Source of the DNA: Narthecium ossifragum
Taxonomy: Eukaryota; Streptophyta; Magnoliopsida; Dioscoreales; Nartheciaceae
NCBI GenBank assembly: GCA_963920575.1
Contig: OY986966.1
Span: 26,255,717-26,319,716 of the forward strand
Length of the DNA stretch: 64,000 nt
Direction: 5' to 3'
Notes under the pieces: model-generated
What the model was told of the DNA's origin: nothing
Database searches by the model: none
What the model saw: the letters and a program-made list of their open reading frames with translations, nothing else
Made by a program: the position numbers and the translations under genes
Shown: one piece after another, positions 12,901 through 24,912 of the stretch
Position numbering within the stretch: the stretch's first letter is position 1
Layout: each line of letters starts with the position of its first letter

Positions 12901-15900
12901 AAGATAAGTCAAACATCCAGGTTTCATACTAGTTCAAACAAATACTTACAGCCAGGTTTGCATATTGCATAGCCATTTCTTGGGTAGAAGATCAGGATTT
13001 TTCCCATAGGGCAAGAGGCGCCATATCTGACACTTGTCACAGCAAACCCAATTTTCCTCTATAAGAACAGGAGCACTAGGAGCTACAACTACTTGAGAAC
13101 CAGGAATATTACATGCTGAAGTAGTTGTAAACTGCGGATCAACAACTTGAGTACCTAGAGCATTGTCACCCTTCTTACCAACTGGCCTCTCCTTTGATTT
13201 ATCTATGGATATAGAGGACTCCTTAAAAATTTCAAGCCTCACATCTTTCTGTTTATTCACAAAATGCACGTCTGATCCATTAGTCAGTAGTTCAGCTTTG
13301 CTATCGTCCAGATCTCCACAAGAATGCTTAGGGAGTCCCCTGCCGGATTTTTCATTAAATTTCAATGATTTAGCCTTTTTTTCAGAATGCTCCCCTCTTG
13401 CATGAGAGCTTTTCTTCTTTTCTTTCGACGTAGCAGCAGCATCTATTTTAGGATTTTCTTTGTTGAACTCCAAAATTTGCATCCCATTAACTTGGCTTTC
13501 ATGCATTTTTTCATCGCCTTCAGAGAAATGGCCCTTCCTTTGCAGTTCATTCTCCCCATCATCCTCCTTAAAAGTAAATTTCTGAGCTGATTTTGTCTTC
13601 ATATCCTCTGCAGGTCCAGCAATATGATCATTTCTTGTATTACATGTGACAGAATGCTCTCTTCCTATTATCTTATGGTTTCCAACCTTGATTCTGCCTT
13701 CTTTCTGAAAATCCGATGAAGCATCCTTGTGAGCACTTCTATTTTTTTCATCAGGTGTTTTCTCTGTCCTACGTGTTCTTGAGTTTACTTTCCCATTTAT
13801 ACGTACCATTTCACTCACTGCGCTATCAGCGCCAGTGCCTTTGATAGTTTCCATCATCTGCAACTGATTTTCCTTAGCTGGCTCTGTTGTGGGTATCAAA
13901 CCCTTCACATAGGTCTTATCTTGGTCCCCCGATGAGTCATCAATCCTATTATCCTTTGCAGATTCACTAAATGATGTTCTCGCTTCTTTGATGTCAGGTA
14001 CTAGAGAATGAGATATATGTGGTATATTCAAGGCGCTAGAAACCAGATCTTGGCTAGCTGGAGTTTGAATGTCAATTTCCCTTTTCAGATTTGAGCTAAT
14101 TTCGTCTTTGTATGTCGACTTCTTGGCATCCTGAAGCTTTCCATTTTTCTCATTTTTCTCAACAGACTTAACTTTCTTCTGCGCACGGCCTTTACTAACT
14201 ATCTTTCCTGGAGTCAAATCTTCTAAGACAGTACAAGTTCCAGAGACATCCATATTGAGCTTGCCTCTTTTACAGCTTTTAAGAAAAGATCTTTCCTTTT
14301 CTGTCAAGTACAGCATGCTGTCTGGAAGAGGTGACAGCAGATATCCCCCAGGAAGTGAAAAGCACGTCATAATCTGCTACGTCATAGTGAAGAAGACGGA
14401 AGATATTTCATCATCAAAACTTAAATGAACACCTTCCCATGTAAGGAAACAGTAGATAGTCAGAAAAGTTTTACCTCAATGATGGTCATGGGTGATTCAT
14501 CAGGTGCCTCCCGCTGTTCAGGAGGTAGCCCTTCGCTCCCATCAGGGCTGTCATCCAGGGATGAAGATGGAGAAATATCAAGGCCCAGTCCGCTGTATAT
14601 AGCTGCATTATTTCTGGTGGAGACACTTTCGGGACCGACTTTAATCCGAACCTTGAATGTCTTCTGCTCATTACCATTGACTAATTTACTAACTGAGTCG
14701 TGTTGGGAGACAGATTCTCTCACACTTGTCCTATCCTTCTTGCATGAGCTGTCTGATGCTTGTCCCACTGTGACTGTATTGTTTGTTACGATAGAAGCAC
14801 TAGTCTGAAGTGGAGCGTCCCGCCGTGCGCCCTACAAATCAAATCATGGTCAAATGAATTCAGAAAGCAATTTCTTAACTACATAGTTCAAGAAAAAAAA
14901 TGCATCGAGCCTAAAACGATTTCTAGCCTAAAAGGTACAGGAAAAAATGTTGACCCCACAAGAACAACATGTTTTATCCATGAACTCTACAAACATTTAA
15001 GGAAAAGCAAAACCAGCTTTGGAAAGATGTACCTCAGGTTGATTGTTCGGAGACCTTGAACCATTGTGGCTTAACGCCATTGGCGGGCTCTTAGGCTGGG
15101 ACCAAATGGAAGGAGACCGCTGGTATGCAGGTAGGAATGAGCCATATCCCCCAAACTTTGATCCTGCAGCAAGCAAATTTCTCAGGTTAACTTTGATGGA
15201 TCCGATAAACAAAAATGGAAGATCTGACTTCCTGCTATTGCCTAAGGTACACACAATCAAGCCTTACCCAAGTTCTCTGCAGAAACTCCAGCTTCAAATT
15301 CTTTCTGAAAGTGTCCCAATACATCTTGAAGTTTATCATCCTGAAATAAAGTGCATGTAAGGGCTGTTACTAACACCTCACTACGGCTTTAATTCTAAAG
15401 AACAAGCTCACAATCTAGGAAGAATAGCATATACAGAAGCAGCTTTCTCCAGTATTACCAAAATGTATGGATATCCAAACTAATTCTCTTCATCTTATTC
15501 AGTACTTATCATAGTTATTTGTCCAAACAAATTGACTATTATAGAATCTCTAGGCTCCTTGAAACATAGTTTTTACAATATCCTAGTCCCATTAACACCG
15601 ACTATATGTTGAAAACTTCCATTGACTGCAAGACTATCCTAAACCCAATGATTCAAAATCAATGTGCAAAACTTTCATCTTGTATCAAAGTTTTTGTTTT
15701 CCACATCAAAAACGTAGAATGAACGATATCAATTCTGCAACATTTCGAACTGAACTTTGGATTTGGATAAAGAATACTAGTAGTTAAGCTTCATCTACAA
15801 AGAAGAAGAGAACATTCGATAATGGATCCCAGTTTAACTCACAATGGTTAAACGAGACCATTATGTACTGAAAAAAGTTGCTGATTCTAAATCTAAACAT

Positions 15901-16468
15901 CAAAAACCATAATTTCTTTCTTCCTTTGTTCAAACAAACTCTCCAAGTCTAATTGCATGAACTATAAAGCTCACCCTAACCGTCAATCTCCTCATACTTC
16001 TGGGATCCCAAGTTCGACCACAACTTATCAAATTGAAACTGCCAAGTACTTTAAAAGTTGCTGATTCTAGACCTAAACATCGAAATCCACAACTTCTTTC
16101 TTATTTTGCTCACATAGATGATATACAAACCTAGATGCATGAGGAATAAAGCTCGCCCCAACAATCGATCTCCTCTACTTCTAAGATCAATTTGAGTGTA
16201 TAAAGACGTGGTCTTTGTGTTGGAAATGGCAAGGAATTTGAACCAGATTACAGAAGAAGTGCCTTACTATATAGGAGAGCGCAACATCGGGATCGACGAG
16301 GGCGTTATCCTCCTCTCCCAAGCACGCCTCCCCCTCTTCAAGCTCGTTCTCCTCCTCCATCCCCCCTTCCTCCCCAAACCCCATCCCTAATCCCTTCCTC
16401 CCTTCATCCCTCCTCCCCACCGTCAGCATCCAATCCACCCCGACCCCCACAACCCCCCTCCCCCTCAC
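6970..16468 (-). CDS. CW-type zinc finger protein, 11 coding exons, apparent frameshift in exon 2
   Basis: This is a large nuclear protein of the plant CWZF family. Minus-strand coding exons are 16268-16468, 15268-15342, 15033-15163, 14475-14831, 12950-14373, 12341-12798, 10110-12247, 9867-10027, 8822-8982, 7797-7957 and 6970-7161, all with GT-AG borders. Landmarks are the acidic N-terminus (EEENELEEGEACLGEED...DPDVALSYI), YGSFLPAYQRSPS, and the CW domain near residues 690-735 (ENWVCCDKCQIWRLLP...KKWLCNM). A very long lysine/serine-rich disordered middle and a conserved C-terminal helical region (YASLLEPLGVE, AHEYERCKEMAAAALAYKC, SRKYRIAIAAADAHAE) follow. The expected length is about 1,819 residues. 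CW domains in characterised proteins bind H3K4-methylated histone tails, so a chromatin role is inferred. The exon sum is two bases over a multiple of three. The surplus falls in exon 2 near 15297-15304, where family-like sequence switches frame. Confidence 0.88.
9053..9850. other. Large intron of the CW zinc finger gene, no gene seen
   Basis: This intron separates exons 8 and 9. It contains a 112-codon plus-strand open frame from 9180, opposite to the host gene, with no recognisable domain. Its base composition is less A/T-rich than the neighbouring introns, so it may carry an old transposon fragment. I could not identify one. Confidence 0.4.
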
Positions 16469-16915
16469 CTCAACCTACCGCAAGAAACCTCAAAAGATCA
16501 GCAACAAAACAACAAGCGAGGGCTCCCAAGCGCCGATACATCCGCCACCGCCCCCCCTGTCGCCGGAAACCCTATCAGCGGTCTCCGGCCACGGCGATGC
16601 GCGTTCAAGAGATCACCAGCGATCGCGCCGATCGCACCCCCAGCACCCCAATCAGATCGCCAGAGATTCCAATACACGGATCTCTTCAATCCACCAATCG
16701 CCGCGAGATTACGCTGGGATTTACGTCTCCGTGTTCGTTATTTCTCCTCTCTCTCTCTCTCTCTCTTATTCCCCTTCCGACTAGAAATAGGGGAAATTGT
16801 TATTCTCACGCAGTATATACTGTTAGCTTATATATTTACGCCAGCCCAGAGACGAAGAAGCGCACAGCGATCCGACAACATTACCCAAAGAAATATAAAA
16901 GAGCCTGATTTGTTT
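16469..16915 (-). promoter_or_regulatory. 5' leader and promoter of the CW zinc finger gene
   Basis: The sequence upstream of the start codon is GC-rich up to about 16735. It then has a (TC)n run at 16743-16768, a typical plant leader or core promoter element. Stop codons in the gene's frame upstream support a start at or after 16468. Internal ATGs at codons 14 and 28 are alternative starts. Confidence 0.4.
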
Positions 16916-17015
16916 AGGTGACCATGTGGCATAATCTCATGTGTAATATACATACCATATGAGCATGTACATAATTTTTTTTTAATATAAAAATAAAACA
17001 AAGGGTTATTTGTTA

Positions 17016-17060
17016 GGGCAAATCTATCAACACCACACAAGCATCTACTCACACCACATA
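17016..17060 (+). repeat. Left terminal inverted repeat of the MULE
   Basis: This 45-base end shares about 75-80% identity with the reverse complement of 27689-27735, with small length differences. The core ACACCACACA..CATCTAC is shared. The TSD lies directly outside. Confidence 0.85.
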
Positions 17061-17497
17061 TTTTTATACCAAAAACACCCTAAGATGAAATGTCTCAATT
17101 GCCCCCTGTCTTATGTGGTATAATTACGGTAAAAGAATCTTACCTACCTCAGGCTCTTGCCTTAAATGCCTCATCTTCTCTGATCATCCTCTCCGGGCGG
17201 CCATCTTTTCCGGTCATCTTCTCCGACAATCTCCGATCATCTTCTCCGTTCATCTCATCTGGCTCTTCTCTCCACGGACTCCTCTCTTCTCCACGCTATT
17301 CTTCTTGTACCACCTCCCTCACGGTTGCCATGCCCTCGTGACACAAGCGATCACCAAAATCAGCAGAAAGCTGCTGCGGCATTTGGAAATGGACAATGAA
17401 GACGAGGAAGGCGAGGAAATTGCACCAGAAAAGGTGCATTACCAGCTCATTATCCCCGTGCTCCGTCGTTTTCCCATTTTTTACCTATCTGGAACTA

Positions 17498-17690
17498 ATC
17501 GGTAGTAAATTACCGATAGTGATGTAATCGGTAGTCTATTACCGATACACCTGCACAACTCAACGATACATAGATACCGTTTGGTATGAATTAAGAACGG
17601 TATCTCGACACCGTCTACGTATCGGTAGTATAGTACCGAGTTAAATATAGTATATCGGTGGTATTCTACCGATATTTGTCTGTGACGATC
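17498..17690. repeat. Cluster of ATCGGTA/TACCGAT palindromic motifs, left subterminal
   Basis: The motif ATCGGTA and its complement TACCGAT recur every 15-40 bases, often as facing pairs such as ATCGGTAGTCTATTACCGAT. The cluster lies just upstream of, and partly within, the 5' intron region of the transposase. Similar clusters occur at 20.98-21.18, 23.53-23.76, 24.29-24.68 and 26.97-27.16 kb. Confidence 0.75.
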
Positions 17691-17748
17691 TTGAAGACCC
17701 AAATCAAATTTCAGAGTTTACGAATGCTAATTTCTTGATTATTACTAG

Positions 17749-20484
17749 GGCTATACTTATAATGGTGAAGATTTGGGGGGTGTCAACTATGACTACACCA
17801 AGTCATTCACAACTGACGAGGTATGCTGTCCGTAGTTATATTTTCTTGGACCACTAGTGGCTTCATAATTCATCATTCTAATCATTATTTTTTATCTCTA
17901 GATCTTTCACAGCCGCCATACACTTATCCACTGGACACAACAAGTTGAAAAACAGAATGGCTTGGTGGTTGTAATAAAGAATTCAGAGGTCGGGGGTGCC
18001 AGTAGAAAGCCGAGGATCACGTTCGCATGTGAGCGAAGTGGAACTTACCGGAAAACAGTCACAGAGCATTATGCAAGTTCAAAAATGCCGTTAACCACCC
18101 GAAAGAGGAAGACTGTCAACTCCGGGACGAGGAAGTGTGGTTGTCCCTTCAAGCTTCAGGGTATGAAGCTTGCCTATGATGATGATTGGACGTTGATGGT
18201 TATATGTGGAGTGCACAATCACCCGAGAGCAGTTTACCTCGAGGGACACTCATATGTCGGGAGATTAACCGAGGAAGAAATGAAGTTGGTGGTTGATATG
18301 TCGATAAATCTAGTGAAGCCACGTCAAATATGGAACACTATAAAGCACTGAGATCCAGGGAACTGCTCTACTCTGAAGACCATCTATAATGCACGCCACA
18401 GGAATAGGGTGGTCGAGAAAGCTGGGAGATCAGAGATGCAGCAGCTACTAAAGCATCTAAATGAGCACGGCTATATTGAGTATCATACAGTTCGGGAAGA
18501 CACGGATAATGTTCGGGACATATTCTGGGCACACCGCACCTCTATTGAGCTACTCCGTACATTTTCAGAGGTTTTGATTATGGATTGCACCTACAAGACC
18601 AACAGGTACCGACTTCCTCTACTAGAAATTGTTGGTGTCACATCGACAGAAATGACATTCTCTGCTGCCTTTGTATACATGGAGTTTGAGAGGGAGGGTA
18701 ATTTCATATGGGCGTTGCATGTGCTTCGGTCATTGTTGGAAGGCTGCTCAATGCCACATGTTATACTGACAGATAGAGATTTGGCTTCAATGAATGCTAT
18801 CGAGTTGGTATTTCCAGAATCAAAAAGGATGCTATGTAGATGACATATCCAAAAGTGTGTTGAGCTTAGCTGCAAAAAGAATTTTTCAACGGTAGAGATG
18901 GCTGCCTCTTTCATGACATTATGGCAAGCAATTGTATATTCAAGCAGTGTGCATGAGTATAATACAAACTTATGCACTCTGCTTAACACCTTTTCTAGAG
19001 ACAAAGATGTCACTGAATATGTCCAAAAGACATGGCTCGATCACTACAAAGAGGATTTTGTAAGTGCTTGGGTCGATGACTACATGCATTTTGGGAATTA
19101 TACCACGAATAGGGTTGAAAGTGCACATTCTAAGTTGAAGAGGCATCTTGGATCGTCTAATTGTGGTTTTGACACATCGTGGTCCACCATCCACTCTTTG
19201 CTCGAGCTCCAACATTGTGCCATAAAAGCTTCATTCGAGAAGAGCAAGTACATTGCGCAACACAACTTTAGGCCAGAAGTTTTCAGAGAACTTCGAGGGT
19301 TCATTTCAAAGAGTGCACTCACCATTTTTCATAATGAATCATTGAATGCTGATTGTACTGGTAAAGATGAGAGCGCATGTGCTTGTGTGGTACGCCACAC
19401 CCATGGCCTTCCTTGTGCCCATATGATTGCCAAATACAGACTGGAGGAACGCCCTATACCCTTGTTCTGCATACATCCACGGTGGCGTAAACTTGACATG
19501 TGCGCAACAAAAGTTGATGTCCCCCTCGAGGTGAAGTGCAGACAAGAGCTGGAGCTCTTGTATACAAAATTCATAGCGCAAGATGCCACAGGGAGAATAC
19601 AATTGCTAAGAAAATTGATGGAACTAAACGAACCTGCGTCGTCTTATGTTCTTGAGCCAGAAGTGAAGATGACGACTCGTGGTAGGCCCAGTGCAAAGGA
19701 CAAGAAGCAGATGAACTCAACACGACGTGACCCGTCTGCTTTTGAGTTTGAACCTTCTTTTAAAGACAGTAATGATATGCCCATTGAAGTTACTCCTATA
19801 TCTTCCAAGAAACCTAGGGCAAAGAAGGGTAGAAAGAAAGATGATAAAGTATACGAAAATTGTGATACAAAATCGTATTACCTGTTACAGTTCCCAGAGG
19901 GGATGAGAGATTATATATTGTATGTTAAAGATGTCCTTGCAAATGGAAATTGCGGCTATAGAGCTATAGCTGGTCTACTGGGATTTGGCGAGGATGGATG
20001 GGCAGAAATTCGGAAGGGTCTTATCTTTGAGCTGCGTGCTCACTATGATGGCTATGTCCCGTTGTATGGTGGACCGGATCGGGTTGCAGACCTCATGTAC
20101 TCGTTGTCCTTTTTTGAAAATGGCCCCGCATATGATCGGTGGATGACGATGCCAGATATGGGTTATCTTATAGCCTCACACTACTCCGTCGTGTTGCTAA
20201 GTATATCTGCCAGGCAATGTTTGACATTTTTGCCACTTTGGTCCGTGCCGCCCCCTAAGGCCGCACGGAGGATCATCGCGATCGGATTTGTCAATGAAAA
20301 CCACTTTGTACAGCTGCACATGAAGCCTGGTTGTCCAATGGCGCCACCGGTCAGAAGCTGGGCCAGGTATCATCATCGATGTGCTGACGGATGGGATTCC
20401 TATGACGAGGAGAATAAGTTATTCAAGAAGATAACCCCAAGTTCAGTTGCTACCAGGGATACTATTGACCTTGATGATTACTGA
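17749..20484 (+). pseudogene. MULE transposase (FAR1-type, SWIM) fused to an OTU cysteine protease domain, two stops
   Basis: Exons 17749-17820 and 17902-20484 join in phase. A short upstream exon 17389-17433, starting with ATG, would also join in phase but is uncertain. Domains in order are as follows. A FAR1-type zinc-chelating DNA-binding region (FACERSG...KCGCPFKL...CGVHNHPR). A DDE transposase core (IMDCTYKT, VILTDRDLASMNA, ESAHSKLKRH). A SWIM finger (CACVVRHTHGLPCAHMIAKY). A basic linker, and a C-terminal OTU-like domain with NGNCGYRAI (catalytic Cys) and NENHFVQLHM (catalytic His). Two in-frame TGA codons interrupt it. The one at 18349-18351 is plausibly an old CGA. The one at 18841-18843 falls where the family has the Trp of a CxWH-type motif. 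Everything else is in one frame, so decay is light. Confidence 0.87.
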
Positions 20485-20817
20485 AATCTTGTCTGCTTTG
20501 TATATAGTGCAGACTGCTTCTTTTTGTACTCAGTTGCTAACATGTTGCAAACATGGATATGACTGAAGTCTAATCCATGTGTGATAATTTTTTTGTCCAA
20601 TCACATTGTAACATTTTTTGTAATTATTTTTTGTACTTACTATGTAAATAGTATGTGACTCTCTTGTACATTAAAATCGGATGTAATCAACTTTCTGGTC
20701 ATATTGTATTTAGCTTTCTCTGCTCAGTTTGGTATTTACAGTTTGGCAGTTTCGCATTTACTTTCCGCGCTCAGTTTGGTGTTGATTTTTGTAGTTGTCG
20801 GCTGGGAATGTAATCTC

Positions 20818-20851
20818 TATTGTTGTGTGTTGTGTGTTGTGTGTTGTGTTT
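20818..20851. repeat. TTGTG-rich microsatellite in the MULE spacer
   Basis: About four copies of a TGTTGTG-type unit follow the transposase gene. The surrounding spacer (20.69-20.88 kb) also repeats CAGTTTGG-ATTTAC-type words. No coding potential. Confidence 0.7.
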
Positions 20852-20954
20852 TCAGTTTGGCATTTACTGTTGTATAATTCAAAGTCATATACCCTAAACC
20901 CTAATCAACTCTATGTATATATAGTATGTAAATGTATATATAGTATGTAATAGC

Positions 20955-21175
20955 TGTTTTTTGACTCAGTTTGGAGAGTGTTTCATGGCTGAGTACATAT
21001 CGGTACATTTATACCGACATATATCCTTTCCCTCGGTAGGAAGTTACCGGTTCGGAAGGCATTTGGACGGTATAAAACCACCGATTGAGAAGAAACGCCG
21101 GTATGTCCTAAATATATATCGGTACCAAGCAGCCGGTTCGGAGGGCATTTGTACGGTACCATGGTCCCGATTGCT
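20955..21175 (+). repeat. Internal inverted repeat of the MULE, left copy
   Basis: This stretch (GTTTCATGGCTGAGTACAT, CCGGTTCGGAAGGCATTTGG, TCGGTACCAAGCAGCCGGTT) is the approximate reverse complement of 24260-24460, and again of 24490-24680. The copies bracket plant mobile domain copy A. Confidence 0.75.
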
Positions 21176-21463
21176 TATATTAATTCTGTCGGTGAGATGG
21201 TCCCGTTTTCCTCAAGTAAGCCTGTTAAGGGTGATGTTTATATTGAGTATCCAAATTCTATACAGTCATGCTGTCATAGGTACATTGTTAAAATCTACAT
21301 ATATTACTCATACTCCTGTAAAATCGGGGAGAACACAACTACACCATGGTACCGAAACACACAGACACAGTCAAAACATAACTACACAGTTCCGGTATTT
21401 ACCGTTTGTATTATCCCCGATCTAAGACAGTTTGCCAAAGGTTAGATTACACAGTTTGGTATT

Positions 21464-23450
21464 CTAAGTTGTGCCCCTTGAGGAGGACGCTCCATGTCCA
21501 TGTCCATGTCGAACATAACCCCGCGTGTCTTTATCGCCATGCGCTATGGCATGCATTCGCCGCCACCGTTCCCTATGCTCTTCTATTGACATAGTAGCCA
21601 GCTGACTATGCGTATCGTCAATTATCACCACAAGTTTCTCAAACTGCAAGTACATTATAAGGATCGATAATTATTAAATCTTACAATGATATTAAAATGG
21701 CTGATAGTTTAATATGCTTACCGTGGCCTGCAGAGAATCCATTGCTTCGTCAGCAGTTGCGGATTGGTGCTCGGGGTTTTGGACGATGACATGCGAGATA
21801 GACTTAAACCATTCCTCATAACCCCCCACGCATTCATCACCCCTAACTACGGAGACTCCATCCCTGCACATGCTGGTCACGTGGGAAGGCCAGTCGTTCC
21901 AAAACTGCTTGGTGAACTGGAAGTCTCTATGGTATCCCCGTGCCATTTCTTTGGTACCCATGTGGAATTGTGATGGCTATAATGGATCTCCAGGGATGAT
22001 CTGGCGGATGCCCATTTGACGTAGCACCCTGTCGGGGTGATATGGCTCAACGAATTCCGGGGAGGTCAGTGTGCCAAAAAAGAAAGTAATATCATCACGA
22101 GGAAAGGACCCTCCCCTGAGCTTTTGATATGGGTCCCAAGTCACCTGCAAGGGTACCGATATATGTTTAGCAAATTGAGTGATACATGTAAGGAAACTGC
22201 AAAGGTGCTTGGCCTTCTACTGACATCTTACCCTAAGAGCACTCAATCGATCAAGTTTCTCGTGATACATCTTAACATTATCACCCTTTTTCCCTTGTCC
22301 TCTGTCAGGCAGCCAATGGAAAACACGGGGTTGCCCGTCCTTGTATTCCATGTTACGTCGAGGAGCCACCACAGACGGAAGGTGGTCATATATCCAAGCC
22401 TGCACATATTTAAGATACATTACTGAGAAGTCGATGTGAAATAGCAAGAATCAACAAGTATTTCAGGTAATTGTTAAACCTGCAGTAAAGTAAGATATCC
22501 ACTGATCGACGAGGTGCCCCATCTACTAGCATGTCCTAGCATTCGATACATGTGCGCAAGGCCCGCGGCGCCCCATGCGTACTGGTCAATGGCACCAAGA
22601 TCCAACAAGTATGGCAGGTAGGAGATGTGCACCTTGTCGCCTGACTTGTCGCAAAAAAGGGTACATCCTAGCATGTACAGCAGATATGCCTTGGCTGATC
22701 TCTCTATGCCCACCCTTCCAATCTTGCATCTATATCTTAGCCATTGCAGCTGAATAACATTTCCTCCAAGCAGCTTCAGATGCGCAATTGCCTCATCTCG
22801 GGTCACTCCAAAATGGTCAACCATCATCCTCGTCTTTTCCTCCCAAGTCTTATTCAAATGCACCAAGGGTTGGTCGGCAACGGGGATGTCCAGTATGGCA
22901 CAGACATCCACCAAGGTGATCGTCAACTCACCGCAGGGAAAGTGGAATGTGTTGGTTTCGGGATGCCATCTCTCCACAAATGCGCCAACAACAGCACTGT
23001 TGATGGACTGATACGAGCAATCCACTAGTCGCCCTATCTTCGTCATGTTCACGGCCTCCATAAATCCCTCAGTGTCCATGTCAAACCAATCTTTCAAGGA
23101 TGAGCCATGAGCATAAATTTTGAGTGACTTCTTGCGCTCCTGCATTAAGGAGATATAGTTAATACCATGATGTTCTAACAATACGTATGTATTCTTAGAA
23201 ATGTACTGTACCTCTCCTTGCCAGATACGATAGGCAACGTGAGTTTTGAACTCAGTGAGCACAGACCTATCCATGGGCCCACCAGGGATTGGGCCGACAT
23301 CTTCATCTTCGCCGGCCGCAGCCTGGGGCCCCCCCTCATCGTCATCTTCGCCTACCACAGCCCCAGGCTCCTCTCTCGCCCTTCTTTTCCTGTAAGATAC
23401 CCGTCGGTCGCTGCCGCTGGGAAGCTGTCGATGACGAGGGCTGTGAAACC
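21464..23450 (-). pseudogene. Plant mobile domain (PMD) gene, copy A, nonsense in exon 4
   Basis: Exons on the minus strand are about 23212-23450 (5' end unclear), 22480-23139, 22232-22399, 21722-22144 and 21464-21643. Exon 2 holds the core of the PMD (aminotransferase-like plant mobile domain, the MAIL1/MAIN family): VGAFVERWHPETNTFHFPCG, LTITLVDVCAILDIPV, and AKAYLLYMLGCTLFCDKSG. PMD proteins are known both as host genes needed for silencing and meristem function and as passengers of MULE and Gypsy elements. A TAG at 21977-21979 interrupts exon 4 where copy B reads Arg. The 5' exon seems to change frame near 23388-23400, unless a very short intron lies there. It is probably non-functional. 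Confidence 0.8.
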
Positions 23451-23529
23451 TTGCAACCGCGTGTCCTTGGAGCCATTTGAATCTAAAACAAGCAAGAGGA
23501 CGCTCAATAACAGTTTGATATATTCGAAC

Positions 23530-23760
23530 ATGAAAGTATCGGTAGTATCATACCGATTACACTGCACATTAATCGGTAGTATCATACCGATTAAACTCCT
23601 CATTAATCGGAACTTACGTGACGATACTATCAACTATGACATCGGTAGACGATTAAACTGCACATTAAGCGGTAGTCTCATACCGATTAAATTGTAAATT
23701 AATCGGAACTTACGGGCCGAACCGTTAACTATGACATCGGTTACAAAAACATCGATCCAT
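23530..23760. repeat. ATCGGTA/TACCGAT motif cluster between PMD copies
   Basis: The block repeats ATCGGTAGTATCATACCGAT-like pairs and TTAATCGGAACTTACG. It lies immediately 5' of PMD copy A. Confidence 0.7.
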
Positions 23761-24253
23761 ATAGAGTTTACCAACAGTAGAAAACAACCGATGCATAAAC
23801 ACAACCAAACGGGAATAGACTACCAATTAGTACGAACAAATAGGTTTTTGAATACCGATCCATGAAGAAACTGAAATCAACAAGTATTTGAGTAGTGATG
23901 ATAATGCAAAGCGTTTAAATCGCTGCAATGTAGCCGGCTTAGGAAAAAAAAATGGTGGATTCCAGGTGATTGACATCCCTCACCTTAAACTTGAAGGTAG
24001 GGTTGCGTTGTCCGGTGGGGGCTTCGGCGGAGGCGCTCTACCCGGCGGTCCTGAACGCGACGCGAAGCCTGCCTGGCTGCTTCCCGATCGCAAGTGTCGC
24101 TCGCCGCACTTCGGGAGTCGTTTGCCGATGTAGGTTGACAAAGCAGTCGGTCGGGCTCTCCCGACATAATAGGGGGAAGAGAGTTGGGGAAGAGAAAATA
24201 GAGGGGTCACTTTTAAGGTGGATTATAAACAAGCATAAAACTTGATAGAGTCG

Positions 24254-24690
24254 CTGATACTTACCCGTCCAAATGCCTTCCGAACCGGCAGCTTGGTACC
24301 GATATATATTTACGATATAACGGTATCTTTATTCCGGTTCTCAAACGGTGGTTTTATACCGTCTAAAGATACCCCGCACCGGTTACTTACTACCGATGGA
24401 AAGGCTGTATATCGGTAGAAATGTACCACTCAGCCATGAAACACTCTCCGAACTGAGAAATTAAACAGCTATTACAATGATTATAAACAACCTGTCGCTG
24501 ATATTTTCCCGTCCAAATGCCTTCCGAACCGGCTGCTTGGTACCGATATATATTTAGGATATACCGGTATATTTATACCGTTTCTTAATCGGTGGTTTTA
24601 TACCGTCTAAAGATATCCCGCACCGGTTACGTCCTACCAATGGAAAGGTTATATATCGGTAGAAATGTACCGATATTAAGGCTGTTTTGG
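24254..24690. repeat. Two tandem copies of a 230-bp unit, inverted relative to 20955-21175
   Basis: CGCTGATA(C/T)TT(A/T)CCCGTCC opens each unit at about 24252 and 24486. Each continues through CCAAATGCCTTCCGAACCGG, TTGGTACCGATATATATTTA and GTTTTATACCGTCTAAAGAT. The reverse complement of the same sequence lies at 20955-21175, so PMD copy A sits between inverted repeats. Confidence 0.75.
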
Positions 24691-24912
24691 GTGATCTAGT
24701 ATAATCATCTGCACCGAGTACAAATCAGAAATAAATACTCGCACAAAGCTATAACTTACACAACCATCAGCACAACAATGCAATGCAAATCTTCTTATGT
24801 GGTTTTCATGAGAGAAGTCCATATATAATATATATATATCATTTCACTTATACAACCTTCTATGCAAAATCTAACCTTCTATAAAAAATCTAGTAACCGC
24901 AGATATCACTTA

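Noticed and set aside
18349..18843. TGA codons in the transposase as selenocysteine or programmed readthrough
   Set aside because: Land plants lack selenoprotein synthesis, and both sites fit simple deamination of Arg or Trp codons.
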